Part shown: positions 35,601-47,600 of the stretch, piece after piece | Position numbering within the stretch: position 1 is the first letter of the stretch | How the letters are laid out: each line of letters begins with the position of its first letter | Source of the DNA: Symsagittifera roscoffensis | Lineage: Eukaryota > Xenacoelomorpha > Acoela > Convolutidae | Direction of reading: 5' to 3' | Assembly (NCBI RefSeq): GCF_963678635.1 | Contig: NC_087062.1 | Span: 27,864,833 to 27,928,832, forward strand | Length of the DNA stretch: 64,000 bases | Notes under the pieces: generated by a model | Seen by the model: only the letters and a program-made list of their open reading frames with translations | What the model was told of the DNA's origin: nothing | The model's database searches: none | Made by a program: the position numbers and the translations under genes

Positions 35601-38600
35601 GCTCTGCTCTATGAACACTTTTACAAGCACTAAACAAGGAAAACTTTGAAATAGTAAGTACAAAAAACCTTTCAATTAGTCGATATTTTACAAATATCCA
35701 AGTTTTACAACTTTTATGCGAATATTTAACTACTCATTAGCATATGTTATGCACTTTACTACAAATTTATCACAACAAAGTCTCCGCAAGCTTGCAAACA
35801 AGGGAGTTTTTACTGTTGATTAAAGGTTTTCGGATCGAGTTCCATGGAAAGTTTCACGACAATTTGAACTCGATTTTTGCTGTCTTTATCATCAATCAAA
35901 ACCTTTGAATAAAAAAAACAAATGACAGTTCAGGTAATGTAGAGAAAACATTGTATAATTTCTGACTAAATTTGTTACAATTGTTTAGACTTTTCAGATT
36001 CAGTAAAAACTATTATTCATAGTAATTTCTATTTCTAATTTTTACCTTCTCTTGATGAATGGATATGCTATTTAGACTAGCTGAAATAAAAATCATCCAA
36101 TCTAACCATGGAGTTTTCAAAAGTATCAACCAATCAGAATCAAGCATTAATTACAAGGAAATTTTCATCTTTTCTGACATCATCCAATCAGATTTAAGCA
36201 ACTTCTAGACATAACTTTGGATCCAAAATATTCAGTTTTGAAAAATGTCAATTAAAAAACATTTGAACTTTCTCGAATTACTCTACAAGAAAAAAAAATA
36301 TTCCGTGTGATTTCCTTATTGATGAGATAGACGTAGATTCTTATTTTTTTCATAATTTTTTTGGACATTTATGTTGTCTAAAGTCGAGTTCTCCGACTAA
36401 GTAAAGGTCTCTTTAGGGAAACTTACTCAATCAAAGAGTTTATTTTTGATCCACATATTGCGTATCAAAGTTATAAACTTACTACTGAGTTACACCTGAC
36501 CAGAAAAGAAATTTTATTTATTTTAGAAAACTTGAAGTTAATAAAAAAGTCGTACGACAATATTTCAAAGACTCTTTTTATTCCCTACCCAACTCCCAAA
36601 TTTGTCAAAACTCATCAGCAAAGTTCTTTATTCCTCCATGTTTTTAAAGGTTTTTAAAGTTCAAAATCTTGCATGATCAGGTTTGGAATCAGATTTCCAG
36701 AGATTTGCTTTGAAAATTTCATCAACTTTGAATTATCAGCTCAAATTTACATCAAAATCAAAGAACTTGACTATCTACTCAAAAATCAGCAATTTCTCAT
36801 CGATTATCTACAAAAAATTCAATTAACTTGATGAGAAGACTTGCAGAGATGCTACTTTTGTTTATTTTCCTTCTTTAGTTACTTATATCGGCAATATTTC
36901 TTATTTTTACTTCAAACAACATATAGTCATTTATTTTTGCAATTGCTTTTGTGTATATTTTTACTTATTTGGAAGACTTAAGTCCTTGAAAGGTAAATCA
37001 TTGTCTGATTGGATACGACAACTTGAACAAAAATGACCATTTTTGTGATTGGAAACGACAAAGTGTAAAATGGAGCTTTGTTTCCAATTGGACACGAGTT
37101 TTCTATAAAAATTCCATAAAAGGAAACTAAAATCTGATTGGACACGACTACAATCCAAATAAGGAAAATCAATTCTGATTGGTTAAACCCACACATTCCA
37201 GTTGAAAGTACCCCTCTCTCCTAACTAAAAATCATTTTATTTTCAACTTAACTACCGTCAACTTCCTCCTTTCTCAGCTCTAAATACAATAAGTTCAACT
37301 TATTCACTGTCAACTTTTGGACGTTTTCTGGCACGACTAAGTAAAGGTCTCTTTAGGGAAGCTTACTCAATCAAAGAGTTTGTTTTTGATCCACATATTG
37401 TGTATCAAAGTTATGAACTTACTGCTGCGTTACACCTGACTAGAAAAGAAATTTTATTTATTTTAGAAAACTTGAAGTTAATAAAAAAGTCGTACAATAA
37501 TATTTCAAAGACTCTTTTTATTCCCTACCCAACTCCCAAGTTTGTCAAAACTCCCCAGCAAAGTTCTGTATTCCTCCATTTTTTAAAGATTTTCAAAGTT
37601 CAAAATCTTGCTTGATTCGGTTTGGAATCAGATTTCCAGAAGTTTGCTTTGAAAAATTCGTCAACTTTGAGTTATCCTCCCAAATTTCCATCAAAATTAA
37701 AGAACTTGACTATCTACTCAAAAATCAGCAGTTTCTCATTGATTACATACAAAAAATTCAATTAACTTGATGAAAAAAATTGCAGAGATGTTACTTTAAT
37801 TAATTTTCTTTCTTTTGTTGATTATATCAGCAATATTTCTTTTTTTTTACTGCAAAAAACTTTTGGTCATTTATTTTTGCAATTGCTTTTGTTTATTTTT
37901 TCTACTTATTTTGAAGACTTAAGTCCTTGAAAGGTAAATCATTGTCTGATTGGATACGACAACTTGAAAAAAAATGAACATTTTTGTAATTGGAAACGAC
38001 AATGTGTAAAATGGAGCTTTGTTTCCAATTGGACACGAGTTTTCTATAAGAATTCCATAAAAGGACACTAAAATCTGATTGGACACGACTACAATCCAAT
38101 TAAGGAAAATCAATTCTGATTAGTTAAACCCACACATTCCAGTTGAAGGTACCCCTCTCTCTTAACTAAAAATCATTTTATTTTCAACTTAACTACCATC
38201 AACTTCCTCCTTTCTCAGCTCTAAATACATTAATTTCAGCTTAATCACCGTCAACTTTCTCCCTCTCAACTGTAAATCTCGTTTTTACTCATTAACTCAA
38301 CTTATTGCTCAAAATGATCTTCTCAGCACAAAACAACAACCTTAAGTTCTCGGTGGAAATTTCGGCTGATTTAGTACAAATCCAAGTGAGAGAAACAGTT
38401 TGTGGAGTTTTTCTGGCACGAATGGACGTTCCAATCCAAGTCTGGCATCTGGTGGAGGTGATGCGCAGGGATCTCAATGAACATCATATAACGCAAGTAC
38501 CCCATACAGAGAATCAACTTGGAGAAAAGCAAATGATGGAGGAAGTGGCCGAGCATGTGGGAATGAACTACCCCGAAATTCCTGACTCTAGATATGTGGC

Positions 38601-41600
38601 TCAACCATTCGACGATTTCCTCTTTCCCTGGGAAGAGGGATCTTTGGACAACCCAATCACCATCGAAGAGGATGAGGGGTTCTCTGAGCCAAGAACTCCA
38701 GTCAGCGAACCACCAAGACAACCACCAGTGATGGAGGCAAGACCAGCTTTGCGATCCATTGAGAACTTGCAAAATTTTGAGAACTCAGCTGCTCGACCGC
38801 TCTTTGATTTGTAAAGAAATTGGTTACTGTCTTGTGCTTTGTAATTTAATTTCTTTAAATCTAGTAAATTTATTTTCAAGAAATAGGAACAAAGAGATCA
38901 TAGAAAAATTTATTAAAAAATTTCAATGGTAAAACTTTGTTAAAAAGGAAACTAATTGTGCATCTGGTAAAAAGTTTTATAGAATTTTTTTAGAAAGGTT
39001 GCAAAAAAATTTAACCAATTTTTTCAAGCATGTTAAAAAATGTACATTAATTTTTGCACCATGCAAAAATTTTCATAATTTTTCTTGCCTGCTTTTTAAA
39101 AAAATCAAAGAAAATATCGCAAATTGAGAAAAATTCCATTAAATATTTTCGCATTTTAAAGAAAACTGAAACAGGATTTTCTTGCACTGTTAATAATTAA
39201 AGAAAATGAAAATCTTTGTTTTAACTTTGATCATAAAAAAAAAAATCTCTTTTTTGCATGTATTTTGATCAAAAATATTGGAAAAACAATGTATTAAGAT
39301 AGGGAATAGCACTCAAAGTCAGCAATTATAAAAAAATTTTAGCATTAATTTAACAAGTTTTTTACAATAAAACTTTGCAATTTTTGCATATGCATAAGAA
39401 AAAATACGTTAGATTTTTGCATTTGTTTTCAAAAAAACCACAAAAAAACTTGCATCTAAAACAAAACTTTATTGAAAAAGGTTTAATTAAATTTTTGCAA
39501 ACGTGTTGAAAAAATCAAACCAAAATTTGCATCTTGCGAAAAAACTCTGAGTTAATTTTTGCACACGTTTTTAAAATTACAAATTTATTCGTTGAAAAAA
39601 CTTTTGATTTTAAATAAAAACAATTTTGACAAGAGTTTCATAAACAAATATTCAATTATTAATAGAAATTTTGATACGCTCACTATTTACGGTACCATAA
39701 CCATCAATAAAACAATCAACAATTTTCAACAAGTCAGTCTCATAAATTGAGTTTTGAACTTTTCGAATCCTTTCCAAAAAAAAACTGATCCAAGAGTCTA
39801 AGTGGACGCAAGCTCCTGATAAGAAATGAAAAAATTGCAGAGATGCTACTTTTTTTAATTTTCCTTCTTTTGTTACTTAAATTGGCAATATTTCCTATTT
39901 TTACAGCAAACAATTTTTGGTCATTTATTTTTGCCATTGCTTTTGTGAATATTTTTACTTATTTGGAAGATTTAAGTCCTTAAAAGGTTCCTCTGATTGG
40001 ATACAACAACTTAAACAAAAATAAACATTTTTGTGATTGGAAACGACAATACCCAAAATGGAGCTTTGTTTCCGATTCGACCCGAGTTTTCTATAAGAAA
40101 TCCATAAAAGGAAACTGAAATGTGATTGGACACGGCTACAATCCAAATAAGGAAAATCCATTCTGATAGGTTGAACCCACACATTCCAGTTGAAGGTACC
40201 CCTCACTCCTATTCAAAATCATTTTATTTTCAACTAAACCACCGTCCACTGCCTCCTCTCTCAGCTCTAAACACCCTAATTTCAACTTATTTTTTGTAAG
40301 ATTCCCCCTTCTCTCAGTTCTTTCGTGTTTTTGCTCTTTTAGTCATCTTATTGCTCAAAATGATCTTCTCAGTGCAAAACAGCAACCTTATGTACTCTGT
40401 AGAATTTTCACCTGATCTAGTACAAATCCAAGTGCGAGAAACAGTCTCTGGAGTTTTTCTGGCTCGAGTGGACATCCCAATCCAAGTCTGGAACATGGTG
40501 GAAGTGATGCGAAAGGATTTCAGCGAGCATCATATGATGCAAGTTCCCATCACAAAGAACAAACTTGGAACCATGCAAATGATGGAGGAAGTGTCTGAGC
40601 ATGTGGGAATGAACTACCCCGAGATTCCTGACTAAAGGTTTGTGGTTCAACCAGTCGACGACTTCCTCTTTTTTTGGGAAGAGGGGTCTGTGGACAACCC
40701 AATCACCATCGAAGAGGATGAGGGGTTCTCTGAGCCAAGAACTCCAGTCAGCGAACCACCAGTGATAGAGGCAAGACCAGCTTTGCGCTCCATTGAGAAC
40801 TTGCAAAATTCTTCAGCTGCTCGACAGCTCTTTGATTTGTAAATAAATTGGTTATTGTCTTGTGTTTTGTAATTTAATTTCTTTGCATCAAGTAATTTTT
40901 GCTCAAAGAGATGGGAACAAAGAAATAAGATCATTGAAAAATTTGTTTAAAAAGTTGCATAGGCATAGTTTTGTCTAAAAATTTGTAAAATTCATTTTTA
41001 AAAATCAAACTAATTTTACAATTAGTAAATATTTTCAAAATTTTTTTTATTGTAAGTTGATAAAAAAGTTGGATCAATTTCGATATTTGTGAAAAACTTC
41101 ACAACATTTTCGCACACAAGATAAGAAATCACTACATTTTTTGCACACATTATGAAAACTTTACATTAATTTTTGCACCATGCAAAAAATTTCATAATTT
41201 TTTTTGCACACTTGTTAAAAAAATCAAAGAAAATCTCGCAAATTAAGAAAAATTCTATTGAATTTTTTCGCATTTTAAAGAAAACCGTAACAAGATTTTC
41301 TTGCACTAATAATAATTAAAGAAAATGAAAATCTTTGTTTTAACTTTGATCATAAGAAAAATCTCTTTTTTGCATGTATATTTATCAAAAATATTGGAAA
41401 AACAATGTATTAAGAGAAGGAAAAGCATTCAAAGTCATCAATTCTGACAATTTCTAAACAATAAGAAAAAAGAAGTTAGGTTTTGCGAATGTACATATTT
41501 TTTAAAATGTGAAAAAATTGCGTTCTGCAACAATCTTTCTATAAAATACGCATATTTGTTATAAAATGATTGATTTTGTTGCATCTTGCAAAAACATAAC

Positions 41601-44600
41601 ATTTATTTATTCGTTAAAAAGCAGTTGAATTGAAATTTAATTAACCTTGACTAGATTTTTATGAAAAAATAATCAAAAATTAATAAAAAAATTGACACGC
41701 TCACTATTTACAGAACCATAACCATCAATCAAACAATCAATTATTTTGAACAAATCAGAATAATATTTTGAGTTTTGTACGTTTCGAATTCTGTCTAAAA
41801 ATGCTGAGCCAAGAGTTTGCGTAGATGCAAGTTTTTGAATAGAACTGAGATAATGTTTTTTGAACTTTTTGCGAACAAGTCGTTTCCTTGATACGCTTGG
41901 TGTTTTTTCTGCTCCTTTCCATCGTAAATTATGCTTAACTCCACAACTAAGCTGATTGAAGACTTCTCCACTTGATGTGACATTACTCGAAAAGAATCTG
42001 TGCTTGTGCAAAGTGTAAAGACAATCAATTTCTTGATATACGTATTGATATTTGTCTAATCTCTGAAAAATTTGGCTAAGAGATGTTCCAATTAAAATTA
42101 TATGAAAATTACAATTTCCCAAGGAACAGAAAGAATCGTGAGTAGACACGCAATAATCTTGGTTTACTATGTATTTTTCGTAAAAATCGATGGAAACAGA
42201 AATAAACAATGATTTACTATTATAATCTGAATAAAAGCTGGGAAGCGCTTGACACATAGCAGTTGCCATAGGTAAAAATGATTTTTGCAGAAAACGGTGG
42301 AGTTATATAGTAGTAAGAACGCCTACGCAGCTTCCATATAGGAAATCCTTCCATATTTGGTACTACTTCCATATATGGAAATCGCGATGACTCATACCGC
42401 TTACTTCCATTTTCATTTAATCTCAAAATCATTTCTCTCATTTCTCCTCATCTGATCAGTTTGTTCTTCAAAATGTACTCGAGAAAATCTGATAGTCCCA
42501 ACTATATTGAATTTTCAAAAAATCAAAACGAATTGGGAGATTTGTTTGGTTCCAAAAATCCTACAAGGCGAAAATATACTTGGAACCGTGCTTTCAACTA
42601 TTAAAAATAAATGATTTAGAACAAATTGAAAATTGTCAGCAAGTCTATCTTAGTAAAAAAAAGGACAAGCAATATCGGCATTTCGGAACAGTGTTATTCA
42701 CGATGCTGAAAATCTTGGACTCGTTCCTATATATGAAGCAAAATCTGGTAAAGAATCAACTATGGATCAGGAGCTCGACATCTGTAATAGAGTATATGAA
42801 ATAGCAGCATACAACATGAGGAGGGTGTGTGTCACAATCAAGAAGTACCAAGTGAACAAGCGTCCCTATATTCAGATTCGACTCTTCACTGCAAAAGAGA
42901 ATGAAGCAATGAAACAAGTTGCCTATGTCAACTATACGTTGAACGAATTCAAAGAACTGTCCCAAATTTTGGGAGACTTTATGTTTGTTGATAATTGTAA
43001 GCCTCAGTAATGCTTTGTGATATTTTGCATCTTGATAATTGAAATATTATTGGTTCAAAACTATTTTTCTCATATGAAGTGCAAACTGAAGTGCATATTT
43101 AGAGCTATAATATCTGAGGAAAAAACAGACAAAACATACAATTTAATCGAAATTGACATAAAACACTAACCAATTATCAAATGATTTTCCTGTAGTTGTT
43201 TACGAAATCACAGATAAATTTTTTAAATTACTGTTTTCATCAAAACTTAGGTAAATTTTCTCTCATTTTAACAAAATTACAAACAAGAATATAATTGAGA
43301 ACATTATCATTATTCATTATTCTGAATTTCATTGGTTGTTTTCAATTTTTTTCTGCCTTAATTTGAGGTTTTGATTGGCTATATGATTTTCCTTAAAAAA
43401 TAATTAGACTCTGAATAAGGAAAAAATTATATTTACTGTGATTGTTATTAAAAATACTTTAAAAATGATAAAACAATTCGAGTTTTATAAGTTTCTTCGT
43501 TTATTTCAGGAAGAAAAATGTTTCCATCAAAAGCGTTTTCAATGTTTGAATTGAACATTTATCAGATTTTAAAATTGAATTTTTAGAAAAAAATACAAGA
43601 ATGGTGGACAGATGAAAATGATGGAGAGTGTATTAGTTTTAACTTGTTTAGAAACACAGAAAGTTCAAAAGTTTTGTTAAAAAGATGTAGAGGAGATTAC
43701 AAAAAAGAAGAGTACTGCTAGATTTCTCAACAATGTTTTTATTTAGAAGAGTTAACTCAGATTGAGTGGTCGATCAATAAAAAATAAAACAACGGAAGAG
43801 CCTATGAAACAAAAATTGGAGATAAAGAACATCAATTCGAATACTGTTTTGAATTTGATACAAATACAAAATCCAGATTTGTCAGAATATCTTTTAATCG
43901 TTAATCCAAATTTAATAGACTTCTGGTTGTTTATTTCACAATATACCAATAAGAAAATGATAAAAGTTTATATTTCGGTAATTACTCTTTTCACTGGATA
44001 GAAATAGAACAAATCGAAAAAATTTTGATCGAAATTTCAAAATTTGAATTGAGTATCGAAAAAACAAAATAAACCAGACAAGAAATCTCATTTATCTCAC
44101 TAAGGTATCAAATTTTATATCTTAGTTATGTTGATAAAATTGATTGATTAGGAAGTTTCATAATTATAGTTTGGTTCTGCTCTACAAAGTTTTTTTAAAT
44201 ACTTCATTCTGATTGGTTATTACGACAAATACTACCTGTGAAGGTATCCTCAATAACTACAAACGATTGTTGAAAAATTCATGAGAAGTAGAGCTCAATT
44301 CTGATTGGCTGACAATAAATTAATTGAAAAATCCATGACTATTGAAGCTCAATTCTGATTGGTTGACACTGAATTTGTTTAAAATTACATGAATATTGAA
44401 GCTCGATTCTGATTGGTTGATATCAGAAAGGATGAAAATTTCCTTGTAATTAATGCTCGATTTTGATTGGTCAATACTTTTGAAAACTCCATGGTTAGAT
44501 TGGATGATTTTTATTTCAGCTAGGCAAAATAGCATATCCATTCTGATTTTCTTTCACGTTAAAGACAATTGGTTCACAAGTTTGCTTTTTTTGTTTACTT

Positions 44601-47600
44601 TTATTCATTTTTTGAGGCTATTCAAATTTGGTACATTTTAAATCTCCTATTTATTTTTTCTTTACGATTGAGATGCCGTCACTGAATAGAAACGAAAGAG
44701 TTGCATGTCTTGAATGTGGCAGAGAACACACACGTAAAGACGCATCAAGACATCGTAGAACCTGTGGTGTTTTGAAATGTTCTTACTGTAATTTTTATAC
44801 TTATAGCAGCGAGGAACTCGCTAATCATTTCAAGAAGAAGCATTCTCAGCATAATGTTAAATTATGTGCTCAGCAGTCTCCAAACACACTTCAAGAGAAG
44901 GTAAAATTTAGAAATAGAAATTACTATGAATATTAATTTTTACTGAATCTGAAAAGTCTAAACAATTGTAACAAATTTAGTCAGAAATTATACAGTGTTT
45001 TCTTTACATTACCTGAACTGTCATTTGTTTTTCTATTCAAAGGTTTTGATTGATGATAAAGACAGCAAAAATCGAGTTCAAATTGTCGTAAAACTTACCA
45101 TGGAACTCGATTCGAAAACCTTTAATCAACAGTAAAAACTCCTTTGTTTGCAAGCTTGCGGAGACTTTGTTGTGATAAATTTGTAGTAAAGTGCAAAGCA
45201 AATGCTAATGAGAAGTTAAATATTCGCTTAAAAGTTGTAAAACTTAGATATTTGTATAATATCGACTAATTGAAAGGTTTTTTGTAGTTACTATTTCAAA
45301 GTTTTCCTTGTTTAGTGCTTGTAAAAGTGTTCATAGAGCAGAGCTTTTTTAAGCAGACAATGAGAATTGATTTATTAGGAGTTATGGTTTTCTATTGTTT
45401 CTTTTTGATGACTTCAGAAAAGAAATTGATGAATGACCTGGAAAAATTGTATGTCTTTGCTAAACTTTGAAAATTTCAAGAAAATGATAAACATCATTCT
45501 CATCTAAAAATTTAGTCTAAATTAGAAATTCAGATTTAAAACAGCATTATACAGTTATGAGGCTGAGAAAATCATTTAAAGGCTTTTAGCAAAGGATTTA
45601 TGGTATTAATTCAGCTTCGGAGTAATAAAAGTTCGTTGAAACGATACATTTTTTCATCTAAAATTCAATTTTCATGAAAAATTTCGTTTAAATTGGATTA
45701 ATTTGGTAGATAGTAGATGAAGAAGAAACTGAGAAAATGCTGATTTGAGATAGAAACTCAGTTTAATTCATTAGAAGTTTTGGGATAATTTTACTAAAAT
45801 TTAGCTTTTAAAGTATATCTTGAGAAAAAAATCCGACCTAAAAAGTGTCAAAGATTTATATTTATGTGTAATTCATTAGAAAAGTTTGTTTTCATTTGAT
45901 ATAATAGGAAAATTTATATGAAAAATCAGATGTTTGAGGATAGTTTTTGTAAAGTAAACCCAATCCAACATCTTTTGGAAGTAGATACATGGAACATAAA
46001 TCAAAAACTTGCTTTCAAGATCTACATTTCCTTGCTATATACAATACACAATTTTATATGCATACACAATACTACATACAAAATACAACACTATGCACAA
46101 TACATTACTACATTTTTACTATAAAGAGTTTTTTTTCTTAATAAAATTCGGAAAATTACACAATTGTTCCAATTTGCATCTTGATTTGCTTTGCTAAATC
46201 AATTTTTTGAGACGCGCTCTTTTAGAAGTTTTTATATTGTAGTTGTTAGAGACTAGGTTCCCTTGCGTATTTCCGGAAATTTTCAGATTATAACTAATAG
46301 AACTGCTCCTAATTTGTTCTTAAATCGTAAAAATACAATTTTTTGTTCTCATTTTTTACATTTGTTTTTGAATACTTTAACTAGCACGAATTTTTTCTCA
46401 CTTGGGTGTTTTTGAAAAAATTTCCGTTATAAATTAAGAATAAAAAACGTTTGTTAATAAATATTTTGCAAGAAAAGTGATAGTTATTGATCCCAAAAAG
46501 TGTATTTTTGCTTAAATAGTTTACGGTAGCAACTGAACAAGCGAACCTTGAGGAAGACATTTACAATTTTTTTTAAAAAAATCAGACGATATCAATTCTA
46601 ATTTCATCTCTGCCAGCAAATTGTTCGTCCAGTTGATACTATTTTCCTCCTAAATTCTCCAGTTCTGACTTAATTTTCTTGCAAAACGAGTTCAATGGCA
46701 AAAATATGCATTAAGCAGAAAGCAAGAATAACCTTAAAAAACATAGAACGTTTCTTCGGAAATTCGCAAAGATTATATTGCAGAAGCAACAGAGAGATAA
46801 TCATCAGTTATGAAGACGATTTTTTTGAATTTGAACCAATATCGAAGAAACTTTTAAGAAAAATTTATCCAATTTTTAGTCAATTTTAGCAATTAACTGT
46901 TCATTTTCCATCATTGATCTGAAATTCATTATAATTATCGTAAAAAAACTACTCAGAAGTTGTATTTTTTGTACAAAATTGGGTTTATCATTCAGAAATA
47001 AACTGAGGAGGAGTTGAATCATGGAGTTTGATCTAGAAATTTCCTAGAATATTGCTTTAATGTTCATTTGAAATGAAGTTCCTATTAAAATTCTCCCTGA
47101 ACTGGGTAAAAAACTAGTTAATTACCAAAATAAAAGGTTCAATCTGGAAAATTTTGGGTAAATTTGATTAATTCTTACTTTACCTTCTCAAAAATTACGA
47201 TTAATTTCACTGTTTTCCGAAAGTTTCAATTTTGATTCTGCTATTATGAGCTTTCTTTTTAGTGTTTAGAGCATTATATAACCCGTTTTTTAGCTCAAAT
47301 TAAGGTAAATTTTTTTTTGTATTTCAGTATTTTGGGAAAAAAATGTGGAAAAACTTGGCATCATGTTGAGAAATAATTGGCATCCTTTCTCAACATGATG
47401 CCAATTAAAATACAGTCTGAACTCAATTTTAAAATCTATACGTAAAAGTAGGTTTAAAACTAGATTAGAAGCAACAATACATTAACCAAAATTATGAGAT
47501 TTCTGCAATTTTTTTCCAAATACTTGAAGTTTTTGCAATTTTTTCCAAATACTTGAAATTTTTGTAATTTTTTCCAAATACTTGAAATTTTTGTAATTTT

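Larger units (their letters stand above)
32830..36195. repeat. Left terminal inverted repeat (3.4 kb)
   Basis: The reverse complement matches 44406-48132 throughout, with scattered substitutions and small indels. The main difference is about 360 bp present only in the right arm (zinc-finger gene), whose flanks meet in this arm near 36062. The inner end falls in CCAATCAGATT copies. Divergence between arms shows they have not been homogenised recently. Confidence 0.88.
36390..37320 (+). repeat. Tandem repeat unit in the element, copy 1 (about 0.94 kb)
   Basis: The block from GACTAAGTAAAGGTCTCTTT (near 36396) to the next such block near 37336 is repeated as 37336-38270. It contains a 70-90-codon frame (next entry) and a CArG/CCAAT promoter. 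The truncated end near 37318 (GTTTTCTGGCACGA) resembles the start of the acidic-protein gene, which suggests that copy 1 lost that gene by deletion. Confidence 0.8.

Noticed and set aside
38371-38772. 133-codon minus-strand frame (and 40417-40806) as antisense genes
   Set aside because: They are mirror frames of the duplicated acidic-protein gene, with no start context or separate promoter.
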